Assembly (NCBI GenBank): GCA_000969725.1
Contig: JXSR01S018897.1
DNA length: 26,473 bases
From: Ophiothrix spiculata
Lineage: Eukaryota > Echinodermata > Ophiuroidea > Amphilepidida > Ophiotrichidae
Strand: one strand, 5' to 3'
Position numbers and translations under genes: made by a program. The notes beneath the pieces are model-generated. The model saw nothing but the letters and a program-made list of their open reading frames with translations. It was not told where the DNA came from and searched no databases. Every line of letters starts with the position of its first letter. Positions within the stretch are counted from its first letter, which is position 1. Below, piece after piece: positions 10,110-21,045 of the stretch.

Positions 10110-10764
10110 GATTATATTTTTGTCTTATCTGAATTTGTTCTGCAATTCAAGGTCATCTTGGATCATTTGTAAGTTCACTATAATTATGACAACTCTATAC
10201 CCTTGATCCCACATGATGCAGTAGGCCCTCTTTAAAGCAGGCGAGATTACTGGTTTGCATGATCATAATTTTAAAATAATGTTAATCAAAAACATTTAAA
10301 AGAACCTGTCCTAGACATCTGTGTTAAATTCCAAACAACAAGAACACAACAAGTATGATCTGAAATGTTTAGCAGAAGGACATTCAAATTTTGGTTAGTA
10401 GCAAAAATACAAAATTAGCAATTTCAAAGAATTAGACCTAAATTTGATTAACCTTTAACAGGGTAGGTTAGCACACCAAAATGTAATCCAGTTATTGCAA
10501 AATCAGATATTCAACAAAACTAGATGGGGCTAGATTTAAAGTGATCCAAGGATATTAGTAAATCAACATCCATGTATTTGGAAAATGTTACTTATATGTT
10601 ACAAACAGCTTGACAATTATGACAAACTGATGGAAGCATAGGCTAAAATATAGGCTACATTGCAAAGGCTTTAACAACAAGGGCAATTCATTTTCATGAA
10701 TCATATATTGGAGAAACTGAGCGTGCTCTAAAAAATTGTGTAAATGAACATACACTAATACCTC
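10110..10764. other. Intergenic, nothing recognised
   Basis: AT-rich DNA without gene, RNA or terminal-repeat structure that I can support. Confidence 0.45.
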
Positions 10765-10768
10765 ATTT

Positions 10769-11384
10769 GTGATGACTCACAACGAAAAGGGGGACTTTGC
10801 GACGATCTGCAAACTGAGATATCAAGCTTGAAGTTGAGAAGTGGTAAAATTTTTGTCAGGGGGTGAATTTGAGATTTTGTGATATCAAAGTTTTAAAAAT
10901 CTTCCTACCAAGCTGTTTTCTAAAATTGCGAAAAAAGATGATTTTTAGACAATTTTCTAACACCGTATCAATCTCATTTTCCCAATTTTGTGATCGGTGG
11001 AAAAAACATTCATATTAATTAAAAATATGCCTAATTTGCCTTATTTTTGTAACTGAATTTAAGATATGCATCTTGACAATGTCTGTGTCAAATTTGATGA
11101 TGATTTAAGTACCCGTTGCTAAGGAGATTTTGTGTATAGTTGAATAGTAATCAATAAAATTGATGCTTTCACAAACTCGAACTTTAAAGCATGTTTTCTC
11201 CAATTGCTATTTTTGAAAAGTGATCAACACGCTCTTACTAAAATAGCCATATCTTCGGAACGGATTTTTGTATCGAAATGTTTGAGGTACCAAATTACTT
11301 GTGAAACTCTAAGCTTTCTCATGATGCCAAAAACTCAATTTTGATGTCGGAACCAAAGTCCCCCCTTTCGGTGTGAGTCATCAC
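10769..11384. mobile_element. 616-bp TIR element (MITE-like)
   Basis: The left end GTGATGACTCACAACGAAAA followed by GGGGGACTTTG matches the inverted right end (GTGATGACTCACACCGAAAG then GGGGGACTTTG) with only two or three differences over about 30 bases. Both sides carry ATTT (10765-10768 and 11385-11388), a possible short target duplication. The interior has no transposase. A similar one-sided end (GTGATGGAGCACACTGAAAA read on the minus strand from about 13230) suggests relatives nearby. Confidence 0.7.
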
Positions 11385-11414
11385 ATTTGAAGTACCAATC
11401 ACATCAATATCAAG

Positions 11415-11622
11415 TATCCATAGGCTGTTCCTCTTTGATGTGTGTCCTTGTCCAGTATTCCATTCTCTCCAAATGTCACACGCCAAACACAGGTAGCATA
11501 TGCCATACACAAGGTCATTGATACAGCTTCTAAACAAAACAGAGGTTTCTTGTATGTGTGGCGTGTGACAATGGGGGGAAGCAGAACAAGAACACACTCC
11601 ACAGGGGAACAGCCTATGGATA
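11415..11622. repeat. Inverted repeat, arms about 70-75 bp
   Basis: TATCCATAGGCTGTTCC at 11415-11431 is answered perfectly by GGAACAGCCTATGGATA at 11606-11622. A second matched block, TGTCACACGCCA.ACA (about 11474-11491) versus TGTG.TGGCGTGTGACA (11555-11571), extends the arms. The spacer is about 60 bp. Probably a small palindromic transposon. Confidence 0.65.
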
Positions 11623-12941
11623 CGAAGCATAAAAGGTGTGAAGACTCTTGATAGACTCTAGACCTTGATAGTTTGAACAAGGATGCAACATACATCAAGC
11701 TGCACCAACCAACAGGGACAGGGACGACATGAACTTCTGGAGTATATATAATGAGACTGTTCAAAGGTCAAAGGTCACATTCTCGCTGATGAAGGACAGA
11801 GCATCTTCTGAAAATTCCAAGGGGGGATGGCATACTTCATCAAAAACAAAATGTTGTACATGTGCCTGCTGCACTTTGAAAATTTTGAAAAATAAGCGCA
11901 GTTGAATACGCAGTGTGAATCCACATCTACTTGACATCGTGTAGACACAATCTCTACTCCTGCAATGTAAATCGATGTATATGGATGTACATCCAAGCTC
12001 TCGTGTAGTTTGCCTCACTCATGAATTGAGAGCAGTGTCAAAAGATTTATTTTTGAGGTTATCTCTGGAATTAAAAACTAAAAATGTTACAATAACAACC
12101 AATCTCTGGATATTTCTTGAATGCAACAGAACAGCTACTATAATGTAGTAAAATAAATAATAGTGATGTAAAGTGTTCCGCAAAAGAAACTTGTGCACTT
12201 TGTCTTGGCCCATTCTACTAAATTATATTATTATTAGACCAAAATAATTGCACATACTCGTAAATTGATGTTTCCTGTAACATAGGTATAAATTTCTCCC
12301 AAAATCGGAAACAACAAAATGGCCACTCTTAAGTGATTCCCTTCATAATTGATTTGGAATAATATAACAAGACTATTTTAAAGCATGGTGATTAATCAAA
12401 TATTCATCTCATTGATAATTCAACAAATTTATTTTCATATACTTACAATGATCAATTGTAAATAAATAAAATGAATTATTTTACAACTTTAAGACTGAAG
12501 AACGAACCTTTCATACATTTGTCTCATACATGTGGGCATGTGCTGTCAAAATATTCGTTTTTTCACATTAAAGGAGCTTTCAAATTTCAGCTGAATCGGT
12601 CAAACTGTTTTAATTTTATGGGCAATTTGTATTTCAAAGCCACCCATATGTTGCTGTGTAAAATTAATTATGGTTACCATAATTAGACACATTTTCATAT
12701 CTCCTAAATGGAATATAAACTGTGAAATTTCACATGGATTATGAGAAAAATATGGGCAACATTTTGGTGCAAAAATCTCAACAAATTTGAAAACAAGTTG
12801 AAGTCATCTGACCATGCTCCGAAAGCACATCACTCATTGTTGCATTTTTGCAAATTTATTTTGTACCATAACTTTTGAACAAAGTGCTTAAAGTTAATAA
12901 AAGTATACATTTCCAATATGGCCAATTTTTTTATTTTCATC
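11623..12941. other. Intergenic, nothing recognised
   Basis: AT-rich. Several overlapping minus-strand ORFs occur near 11760-12210, but none shows a recognisable protein composition or splice context. Repetitive-looking text near 12480-12830 has no ends I could define. Confidence 0.4.
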
Positions 12942-13000
12942 CCAAATAAGGTCAAAAAATGGCCCAAAATGGAAAAAAGTGAATTTTTGACCTTATTTGG
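12942..13000. repeat. Strong short hairpin
   Basis: CCAAATAAGGTCAAAAAAT (12942-12960) and ATTTTTGACCTTATTTGG (12983-13000) form an almost perfect stem of about 18 bp with a loop of about 22 bases. It could be the core of a decayed palindromic repeat. Confidence 0.6.
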
Positions 13001-14165
13001 CATGAAACTTTGTGACAGAACTCTTTTGAGGAAACTGGTGCAAATAGGCAGCAAAAAATAAGGAAAATAATAAGAATTTCCAGCAGATTTTCTGTTGTAA
13101 AATTAGATCACCTTGATCAATTTCAACAAGTATGGTGTCATTTTAAAGCTTTGAAAATGCTGTAACAGTTGAAATTACAAAATAAAATTGATATCATCTG
13201 CAAAGCACCCTTTTCAGTGTGCTCCATCACAAATATGTATTGTAACATCCATAAAAAGATCAACATGGCGGGAATATAGACCTAAGCAATAGACACAAGT
13301 GTATGAAGTGAACAATTTTTAATCAATCAGCAGTCTTTGGTGTGCTGTGTTTTTAATTTCATAAAATTCAATGTTAATTTATAATATAATTTATATAAAT
13401 GGACAAGGTACAAAACACATCAAAGATCAAATTTGATACAGCATGTCACTTTACTGGTATATTTTCCATATTTACCATACAAGGCTTTAATATTATGACT
13501 TTTTGTTGTGCTTTTAGCATAAAATTACGGTATGCATTAAGTTATGATGTGATGACTTTCAATTTGCTTTCAAACAAAACCAATAACATATTTTGTGTGC
13601 CTGCCAATCAAATTTTACAGTATTATATTATCAATAAAATTTAACAGATTTGTACATTGGCATATAGATTGTCTACTATGTATTTTTTTACAGGTTTTCT
13701 GTTATGCAAAACCACATGCCCTCTTTCAACGATAAAAAACCACACGGCCCCCCTTTTTGCTTGACTAAAAACATGTGGATCCCCCAGGTAGAAATAATGA
13801 ACGGTCCCTTAGCAATAACCATTTCCTTGATCATGTATATAGTTAAAAGTACTTTAAAGGGTAACAGGAAATTGCCACTGTCACATTCTAGCGAGAGCTA
13901 ATAGTGTTGCTTTGGTATTTCATGAGATACTGAGTAGAAAGGTTGGCCTTAAAAGAGATACTCTTTTTCATGTTATGATGGTTTGATGTGTCTGATACCT
14001 GATATTATCAGATCTTATGCATAATGATGATAAAGTTGGATGGTTCATGCCATTTACTCCTTTGAGTTCAATTGCATCTCGACCAATAGTTTTTCAACTC
14101 ATAGCTTGACCAAATTGATAAATTTGAACAAAATCTATTCAATTTTATAACATTATCAACATTGA
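13001..14165. other. Downstream of MKKS; probable 3' UTR plus intergenic
   Basis: No coding sequence recognised. It must contain the MKKS 3' UTR, read on the minus strand. I saw no canonical AATAAA on that strand in the several hundred bases after the stop, only variants, so the mRNA end is not placed. C-rich words at 13730-13810 look repetitive. Confidence 0.4.
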
Positions 14166-14657
14166 TCAGTTCTGATCTTGTATTGTATATCTTATCCTCA
14201 ATATCATGTTAGCAGTTTCCACGGCAACACATAGTGCATTCTGATGTACAGTAAAACAATCCATCACCATAGGCTGCTTACAGACCTGATCACGTTCACT
14301 GTCACTTTCTGCAGAATCATTTCTATCTTTATCACTATTTTCTAGAACAAGGTTATTCCTTGAGCTGAAGTCAGTGAATTTAGCTTGAGTGTCCAATTCT
14401 TCAACTGAATCAACATTTTTGTAAATTTTCATTCCACACGCACACGTGGCATGTTTGTTCAACCAATCAGAGTCTTGCGTTACTCCAGGTGGAATGCGAT
14501 AGCAATGATTGTTTACATCAGCTATATATCTGCCTCCATCGTGCTCAAGGGCTGCAACAACAGACTGGATACATGAGACAAAGTTATTGCCAATGGTCAC
14601 ATACTGGGCACGTGTACATCCAAGCTCTTCTAAAATGTGTGTATCAACTGTACATAT
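14166..14657 (-). CDS. MKKS: MKKS terminal coding exon (residues 432-594 and stop)
   Basis: Acceptor CTCATTTTATAG before 14657. It begins ICTVDTHILEELG, contains LEHDGG and the acidic insert, and ends ...YTIQDQN then the stop at 14166-14168. Confidence 0.92.
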   Translation of the reverse strand: MCTVDTHILEELGCTRAQYVTIGNNFVSCIQSVVAALEHDGGRYIADVNNHCYRIPPGVTQDSDWLNKHATCACGMKIYKNVDSVEELDTQAKFTDFSSRNNLVLENSDKDRNDSAESDSERDQVCKQPMVMDCFTVHQNALCVAVETANMILRIRYTIQDQN

Positions 14658-17600
14658 CTATAAAATGAGAAAGAACACATCATAGAACCAAAATAAATAA
14701 CAGGTTCTGCATTACAACACAAACATACAGAAGATTATCCATAACTCCTATTCAAATCAATGTTCATCTTTTCAACCAAACAGATGAACAGTAACTTTTT
14801 AATGTTAAGGTGAAAATCAGGATTTATTCATTCTTGACTTGTTATCTTCTAGATCAAAGAAACTACAGAGAATGTTCCACTGAAAACACTTGAATTACAG
14901 AGCTGTGATTGTAGTTTTTTAAAAAGGCTGGGAAGATTCGATAAAGCTCAGTGAGCAATGCGAGTGGAGCGCCCTAACAGCCGGGGTGTCCAGGGGTCCG
15001 CTCAAGGGCCCTCGTGGGGTCCGAGGGCAAAGCCCCTGGTGGGGGTCGAGGAGGCAAAGCTCCTCCAAGCTGAAGGGCTTCTACACATTTACAGACATTT
15101 GGAAAATGTAAGAAGACACTTATTTTGCAGTAATCTGAATCTAAAAGAATGTTGAAGTGATTAAAGTGCAAGGTATTTAGGACATGTATCAAAAAGATGC
15201 TCCGTTATGACCAAAAAAAATGATTTCCTGTGCATAAGTGTGTAAGAATCACTCATAAAACTTGTTCTGCTGGTTTTATAAAATGAGCTACAAGATCCAA
15301 ATCCATATGAAGCAAAATGTATAATTGGTGATTCACTAATTGTTGCAACCTCCCTCCCCAAAACCACCTCACGCTTACCCTCGGACCCCGCCCACCATCT
15401 AAATCTGAGGCTGATGAAACAAGCATTATTTTCAGATCATTTTGAAGCTACATGTATGTTCTTTTTGAATCTGCAATAAAACAAATTTGAGTGAGGACCA
15501 ATTTTACTGCAGGTTTGTGGTGGATGGTCACATATATAGTTTGCATGATCAGAGACTGTTTTATACTTACGTGATGTCTTAATTTGCTAGCAATATGCAT
15601 CTCAGAACACCCAGCTCCAGGGACAACCATTGGGTTTGCCAAGATCAAGTTAAGGGTTTGCTTTGCTGCAGAGCATACAAACTGAAAAAGAAGAATATTA
15701 ATGCATCAATTAGGTAAAGAATCACAGATCAAACCTAGCCATTTTGACAACTAGGAGTGTGGAGTGAGAGAAGCTATCTGGGAGCATATTGAACAACCCT
15801 CTTTGAACAAGAAAGGGGGTCTCCATTTTCTACTCTTGCATGCCTGGGACCCAACTCTGAAACAAATTCCTCGCTGATTGTCATGTGACCAATCCATCGA
15901 TCCAATGCTGCACCAGTCTGATGAAGACCCTGTGACTGAAGTTGTAATGGTGAGTCCAGTATTTGATTTATCATTTCTTCAGTTTTAGTACTACTGGATG
16001 GATGAGTTCATCTGTATTGATAGGTATCCTATCAGATAGAAGTTATATGTTGATTTAATACACCACTCTGCCAGGTTGATGGCTTAAATATTGTATGATA
16101 TTGTACTTCTAGCAATTTGATCATCATCACTTTTTGGTTGAGTTCTAGAAAATACTTAATATGTGAATATTTTTAGATAACATTGGGCTAACTGTGCCAT
16201 GTAGAGATGTCACATGACCTGGAAAGGTCGGACTCCTTAACCTGGAACACACCTCCAGACAAGATGGTGAAAAGTATAGATATCCGCACCATTTTTAATC
16301 CTGATTAAAAGTGGACCCAAATACCCCATTTTGAGCTCCATGGCTGACAATATATATATATAAAGTCCAGCATCTCTCCTCTATATCTATGCTGATCCCC
16401 TTCTCACCTTGAGTTCATCTAAAGCTGCTGAAGTCCTGGAACACACGACCATTGTACACACTGAATGATGGAGGTTCTGTAAATGAAGGTACTTCTTGGA
16501 AAACATCTCAACTGTCTCAAAACTTGTCAGGAATCCGTAGGCATCAGTTGATATATCTGGAGTGAATGCACTTAGTATCTGTGCTCCTAGGAAAGAAAAT
16601 GTTAGCAAGAATTTGATAAATGCCATGATTTTAGTCATTTCTGACAAATTGTGATGTGACCTACGAATTTTTTCTTATTTCTTACTTTGCAAAAAGTGCT
16701 ACATACTTATCTGCTATTGGGTATATTGCTCAATAAATGATTGGTATGAAAAACAGTTTTGTTCATATAGCATCATTTCATCATGCAGAAAGTGAAACAA
16801 CTATTCCAGGTTCATAATATACAAATATTGACCGATTTTGAAGGGAATCAAGCCTTTTTGACTAGTCTGCACACAGCAACCCAACCAGTGCACGAGTCTT
16901 CTTTTTGAAGTTAGCACTATACTGGATGATGATGGAATGGTGAAAATTATTTCCTAAGGCGATTAGCTATAATGTGATTTCAAAAACCATTTAACTATAA
17001 TGCCAAAAGCAAAGCCGAGGTCATGATCATGGTTTCAAAATCACTGAGGTGAAATAATTTATATTATGCCTCAAATTAAAATCATAAATATTTGTTTTAT
17101 ATATGAAACGGTATATCTATTTTTGTCACCTGATTAGTTAAAAGAATCTGTTTAGCACTTCTCTTAAGCTTCTTTTATTGGCAAATGTTTGTTGTTCTAT
17201 TTGCACACAAACTAGCTTATATGCAACATAGTGTGTTTTTTCTAGAGTACGCTGTAGAACAACACTACTCAAGCTACACACTGCACAAATTCAAAATTGA
17301 TCAGTCTTTTTACTTGTTTATTTGAGGCATTTGGGTGTATTATTGAACTACTCTCTCTCTCTCTCTCTGTTTGGGAGCATTTTAGAACTAGTCTGTGGGA
17401 ATAGCACCTTGAAACTATTCCATATGTGACATCCAATCAGGTCCATATGTTAAAAAGAGGTTTAGAGTTAAGATCCGCACCATTTTTAATCCTGATTAAA
17501 AGTGGACCCAAATACCCCATTTTGAGCTCCATGGCTGACAATATATAAAGTTTAAAGTTAGTCAAAATTACCACTGCCATTAAATGATCTTTTACAGCAA

Positions 17601-18960
17601 TTTTTAACTGCCACAACTTTCAAAATTACAGATTCAACTCCCAATCTTACAAACAACAAAAATATGACAATATTGGTTGAGGAAAATATATTAAGCAGTT
17701 AAACAAAATTTCATAAAGACATCTTAAACCTCTTTTCAACATGCAGACCCTAGATGTCAAGAATCTAAATGTGAGACATGTTGTGCTTTAAGTAGGTGAT
17801 TTAATAGCTAGGATTACGCTGAATTGATACTCCAAAAAAATGCAAACAGCAAAATATTAAGGCATGGGTACATGCATAATGGGGTTTTGAGCTGCATATA
17901 GCCCAGTGGCTTTGTGCAGAAATCTGCATTTAACATCTGGATTGATCTCCAACTTACCTGTAACTTTATGCACCGCTTCAATGTGCAGTCGGGACAGTCT
18001 GTCTAATGTCTTAACTCCATTCTCTCGGAAGAACTTCTTTACTCTCGGATGGATAACTCTCTGGCAAGCAACGAGGCCTACTCCATCTGCAATGAGCCTT
18101 CTTGCTGCTACCATCATCTGTGCAATGACTGCACCCTTGGCACTCACATCAGTTGATAACTCATAGTTAACATCAGTAAAGTTCTCAGAATCACCTGACA
18201 TAGAGATGTTGAAAAGAGCAACCCGTATCTGGCCACCACTAAATACCTTACAATTCTCCACATCTGTATTGGAAGTATAGTTATTAGCTTCCAAAAATAG
18301 GCCATCAAGGACACATGAATTGTTTGGAGGGAACCCTTCCACACCCAAAACTGCAACATGTGAGAGAATATTTGGAACTTTTGAGTCGGGAATGTTTTTT
18401 AAGAAGGCTTTCAGTACTACAGTTGAGATGCATGCGATGTCACTTTGTGTCAATAAACATGTAGGTTTAGTCTTCACCACAGATTGCAAAATACAGTTCA
18501 ATGTTTTCATATCTGCTATATCCACTGGAATTTTTATAGAGTCTAAATGTTTCAGACTTTTAAGTAGCAAATGTTCATTAACATTTATACAAAGCACAGG
18601 ATGAAGACCTAAGTCTGCGCAAGAGTCTATTAAATTTGACATCAAGAGTCCACAAAACAAACCCCCGTCGCTAAACCTGGATAAATGTCCTTGTATAGAA
18701 GCCACCATCAATTTCAAAACAGGTTTTGACACTGTCAAATTCTGCAGAAGGCGACAAGACACAGATGTTGTAGCCATGTATCCGCCATCTTTGTTTTGTA
18801 TAATTTTAGGGTGTCCAGTTGGACCATAGCAAGATTGTAAGATCTGTTTGAACAATGACAAAGCAGTTTGTGTTTCTTTGCTCTTCAGAGTTGAAGTCTT
18901 AACACTGGCTGGTTGCTTTGGTAATGACCTTTGACCAAGGCCAGGAGATGAGGCACACAT
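14166..18960 (-). CDS. MKKS: MKKS / BBS6 chaperonin-like protein, 4 coding exons, complete
   Basis: MKKS (McKusick-Kaufman/Bardet-Biedl syndrome 6) is a divergent group II chaperonin that, with BBS10, BBS12 and CCT subunits, helps assemble the BBSome at the centrosome/basal body. Exons 18960-17958, 16586-16408, 15681-15571 and 14657-14166 join in phase to 594 codons (human is about 570). Visible marks: SCYGPTGHPKIIQ (43-55) at the chaperonin GPKG site; FSDGGLF (96-102) replacing the GDGTT nucleotide motif; LVACQRVIHPRVKKFF in the apical region; VVPGAGCSEMHIA (413-425), the family's GGG(A/C)xE motif; VVAALEHDGG (464-473); and the ending CVAVETANMILRIRYTIQD, equivalent to the chaperonin A.EAA..ILRID. 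A Ser/Asp/Glu-rich insert lies at about 500-545. The start is the ATG directly after an acceptor (CATTACCTTTCAG). Two 5' exons carry micro-ORFs. Loss of the canonical ATPase motif is normal for MKKS. Confidence 0.95.
14950..15070. repeat. GC-rich dispersed repeat in MKKS intron
   Basis: An abrupt GC-rich island in AT-rich intron, made of variant units such as GGGGTCCG..GGCAAAGCCCC and GGGGTCGAGGAGGCAAAGCTCC. This GGGTCC..GGCAAAGCCCC style is typical of short dispersed repeats in invertebrate genomes. ORFs here on both strands are artefacts. Confidence 0.5.
15571..15681 (-). CDS. MKKS: MKKS coding exon 3 (residues 395-431)
   Basis: Acceptor CTTCTTTTTCAG before 15681; donor GTAAGT after 15571. 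Exactly 37 codons, FVCSAAKQTL... to ...SKLRHH, containing the PGAGCSE chaperonin motif. Confidence 0.92.
16282..16366. repeat. Dispersed repeat copy A (MKKS intron 2)
   Basis: Begins ATCCGCACCATTTTTAATCC and ends in a TA run plus TAAAGT. Identical to copy B at 17473-17551 except for three extra TA units. It lies 41 bases beyond the donor end of coding exon 2. Confidence 0.85.
16408..16586 (-). CDS. MKKS: MKKS coding exon 2 (residues 335-394)
   Basis: Acceptor TTTCCTAG before 16586; donor GTGAGA after 16408. It encodes GAQILSAFTPD... through SAALDELK, aligning with the human segment that ends AWDELK. It is flanked on both sides by near-identical 79-85 bp repeats. Confidence 0.92.
17351..17368. 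repeat. (CT)9 microsatellite
   Basis: Nine CT units in MKKS intron 1. Confidence 0.95.
17473..17551. repeat. Dispersed repeat copy B (MKKS intron 1)
   Basis: Same sequence and orientation as copy A, on the other side of coding exon 2, about 1.19 kb away. The lack of substitutions implies a recent spread or duplication. Confidence 0.85.
17958..18960 (-). CDS. MKKS: MKKS coding exon 1 (residues 1-334 plus one base)
   Basis: Starts at ATG 18960-18958, the first bases of the exon, and ends ...GTTACAG before donor GTAAGT (17957-17952). It encodes the equatorial N-half, intermediate and most of the apical domain. Read-through past the donor gives a false C-terminus ending at 17857. Confidence 0.93.
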
Positions 18961-20039
18961 CTGAAAGGTAATGAAATGTAGAGATAGTTCAATGGTAGAC
19001 TGAATCCTTCCAACTCTAACAACTTATGAATGAATATAGTCATGATTGCAAGAGCAAAGAGCACCATATAAGGGAATGGAAAATTCAGTCTGGTTCAACA
19101 GATTCTTGACACCCTTTATAGCCAAACTATAATGTTTACGGTGCCATGTGAATACCTGTCCCTCTATATGGGTTATTTTGCATGGCAACCTGAACAATAC
19201 ATACACCTCGCACAGAAAGAAACACAACATGTATTTAGATCGGTTGTGTCACAGTATAATGATTCTGAACGTTTCCGAAATATACATTTTATTGCTGCAT
19301 CTTTGCTCTTTCATGAAACTGCTCACTCATAGAAGATGATTTTTTTTCCAAATATCATATATTTTGGAGTTGAAATGGAAGCTAAAATTAAATTTTGACT
19401 ATAGTTTAAGAAAAGCATGACAATCTCAAATGTGCAAAATGTTTTCAAAATTTGTGAACGGTCACATCAGCTCTTCCAAAAGTAATTAAAAAATAAACCC
19501 ACGCAAAAACACAACTCCAAAAAACACAACACTGAAACACTTTTTATTATTGAAATCATTTAATTTCCTACAAATCAAATCTGCATGGTGCGTATGAGAG
19601 CTAGTGCAACTACGCATCGATAAAATGCACTGTGCGTACCTTGATTGGTTGTTCGATGCAGTGATAGCGTGAAAAGAAAAGTCTTTTGTACAACACGAGT
19701 TGATATCCTTGTTTACTCCACGCATTGTTGTGTTCAAAATTTCAAGAATTGTAGGAAATTTAGTGATTGCAATAATAGGTTTGATAAAGTGTTTGCTACC
19801 CTGTAATACTGCTTTCAAACTGGTCACTTTTATTTTTTAGCTTTGTTGCTCAATTGTGTCACTTTTTATTGAAACTTGTCTATTCCGGTTGTAAAGCGAC
19901 AAAACTGCAAATTAAAAGCTGCTTCAAAATTCCCTTTGCCCAGTCAAGCACAAAGTGCAAATAAACCAAACGGAAGGGAAAGCTACAACAAAGCAACCAA
20001 AAATATGAAAGAAGCCTAGTTCTTGACTCACTCACTCAC
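18961..20039 (-). other. MKKS intron between micro-ORF exon and coding exon 1
   Basis: Donor GTGAGT at 20039-20034, acceptor CTTTCAG ending at 18961. No recognisable coding sequence; the minus-strand ORF at 19486-19827 looks accidental. Three AATAAA hexamers on the minus strand (19870-19865, 19833-19828, 19548-19543) could allow premature polyadenylation after the micro-ORF exons. Confidence 0.6.
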
Positions 20040-20257
20040 CTTTATAAAGAGGTTCTAGCTAATCTAACCTATTCCACAAGATGCTTGTCTCGTTCTTGCT
20101 TCAGTCTCTCTTGTCTCACTCGATAATGGATCACTTTATTGGACACAAATATGCAGCCATGGAGGGACACAAATGCTATTGCTACGGTCAGAAGTTTGTG
20201 TTGTGAAATCCACTGCTTGATGTTAGCCATAGGTATTGGTGGTTTGGTTAAATTTGT
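20040..20257 (-). other. MKKS: MKKS 5' exon carrying the second micro-ORF
   Basis: Acceptor CTCCGTTCTTGCAG precedes 20257 with a good pyrimidine tract; donor AAAG|GTGAGT follows 20040. Its splice to 18960 would place the MKKS ATG 29 bases after the micro-ORF stop. Confidence 0.7.
20069..20230 (-). CDS. Upstream micro-ORF 2, 53-residue single-pass membrane peptide
   Basis: ATG at 20230-20228 (context ACCTATGG, with G at +4), stop TAG at 20071-20069. The peptide MANIKQWISQHKLLTVAIAF... has a short polar N-terminus, one hydrophobic segment at about residues 12-32, and a highly charged basic tail (HYRVRQERLKQERDKH). This layout is common in small inner-membrane or outer-membrane mitochondrial proteins. 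Human MKKS mRNA is known to carry upstream ORFs encoding mitochondrial peptides (uMKKS), so this is the probable counterpart. Sequence homology was not tested. A longer frame back to 20293 crosses the splice acceptor and is not used. Confidence 0.65.
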   Translation of the reverse strand: MANIKQWISQHKLLTVAIAFVSLHGCIFVSNKVIHYRVRQERLKQERDKHLVE

Positions 20258-20639
20258 CTGCAAGAACGGAGGCAAAGACAAAAATCCTATCAAAAATAAA
20301 GTTTGTTTCCATTTATTTATTATTATGACAACAATTTACATACAAGAGTCGAAGGGTGCATATTAAAGGGCATGATTTTATTATTACTTTTAAAGCATGA
20401 ATTTGATGAAATAAGTGACATATATAGTATGTTTGAAAATAAAAAAACTTTAAGAAGGGCATTTTATTTAGACCTCAAAGCCTTTCACTTATAATACATA
20501 CATATAAGTGTATTTGTGCACAAAGAAATATGCATCTGAAAATAATGCAAGTAGCAAACAAACACCTCTCACTACATTTGGATAAATATATGTTTGACAG
20601 ATTTTTTGAACGATGATAAAGTCAGAACTTCTAATTTGA

Positions 20640-20800
20640 ATAGGATACAATCCATACAATGTAGCAGAATAATGTACGATTGCTAGCAGATTTGAGTGCT
20701 TTTAAGTTTGAAGGCTGGTTAAGCCATGTCGAGTTAGAAGCAGAGTGTAGGACAAGAGGTGGTTTATACAGAGACAGGCATGAAGATATGTAGGCTGGCT
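20640..20800 (-). mobile_element. Decayed L2/CR1 fragment
   Basis: Minus-strand translation contains PAYISSCLSLYKPP..LHSASNSTWL.QPSN..ALKSASNRT. This parallels PGYLSSCLSPYRPG..LRSASDITRLSEPNS..LLQSASDRT in the element at 1603-2611. Shorter, truncated at both ends and more diverged; it lies in the intron between the two micro-ORF exons. Confidence 0.7.
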
Positions 20801-21045
20801 TATAAACAAGAAATAAGACAAAAACATTAAAACAAACAAATACAGGCTGGATCAGATAAATAAAACATGCAACCACTGCTTGGTCCCATTACAAATTAAC
20901 AGGGCTTAAAAGAATATTGTGGAGCTAAGGTCAATGGTGATCAATTTTTATTGGAAGTAGCTCCCATAAGCACAATTTGGTCAATGGTGGAAAAATATAG
21001 GCCCTACTTTGGGGAATTGTTTGTACAAAATAGTGTTTGTATCCT

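Noticed and set aside
19486-19827. 113-codon minus-strand ORF in the MKKS 5' intron
   Set aside because: No family resemblance, no convincing splice signals and repetitive low-complexity end; likely chance.
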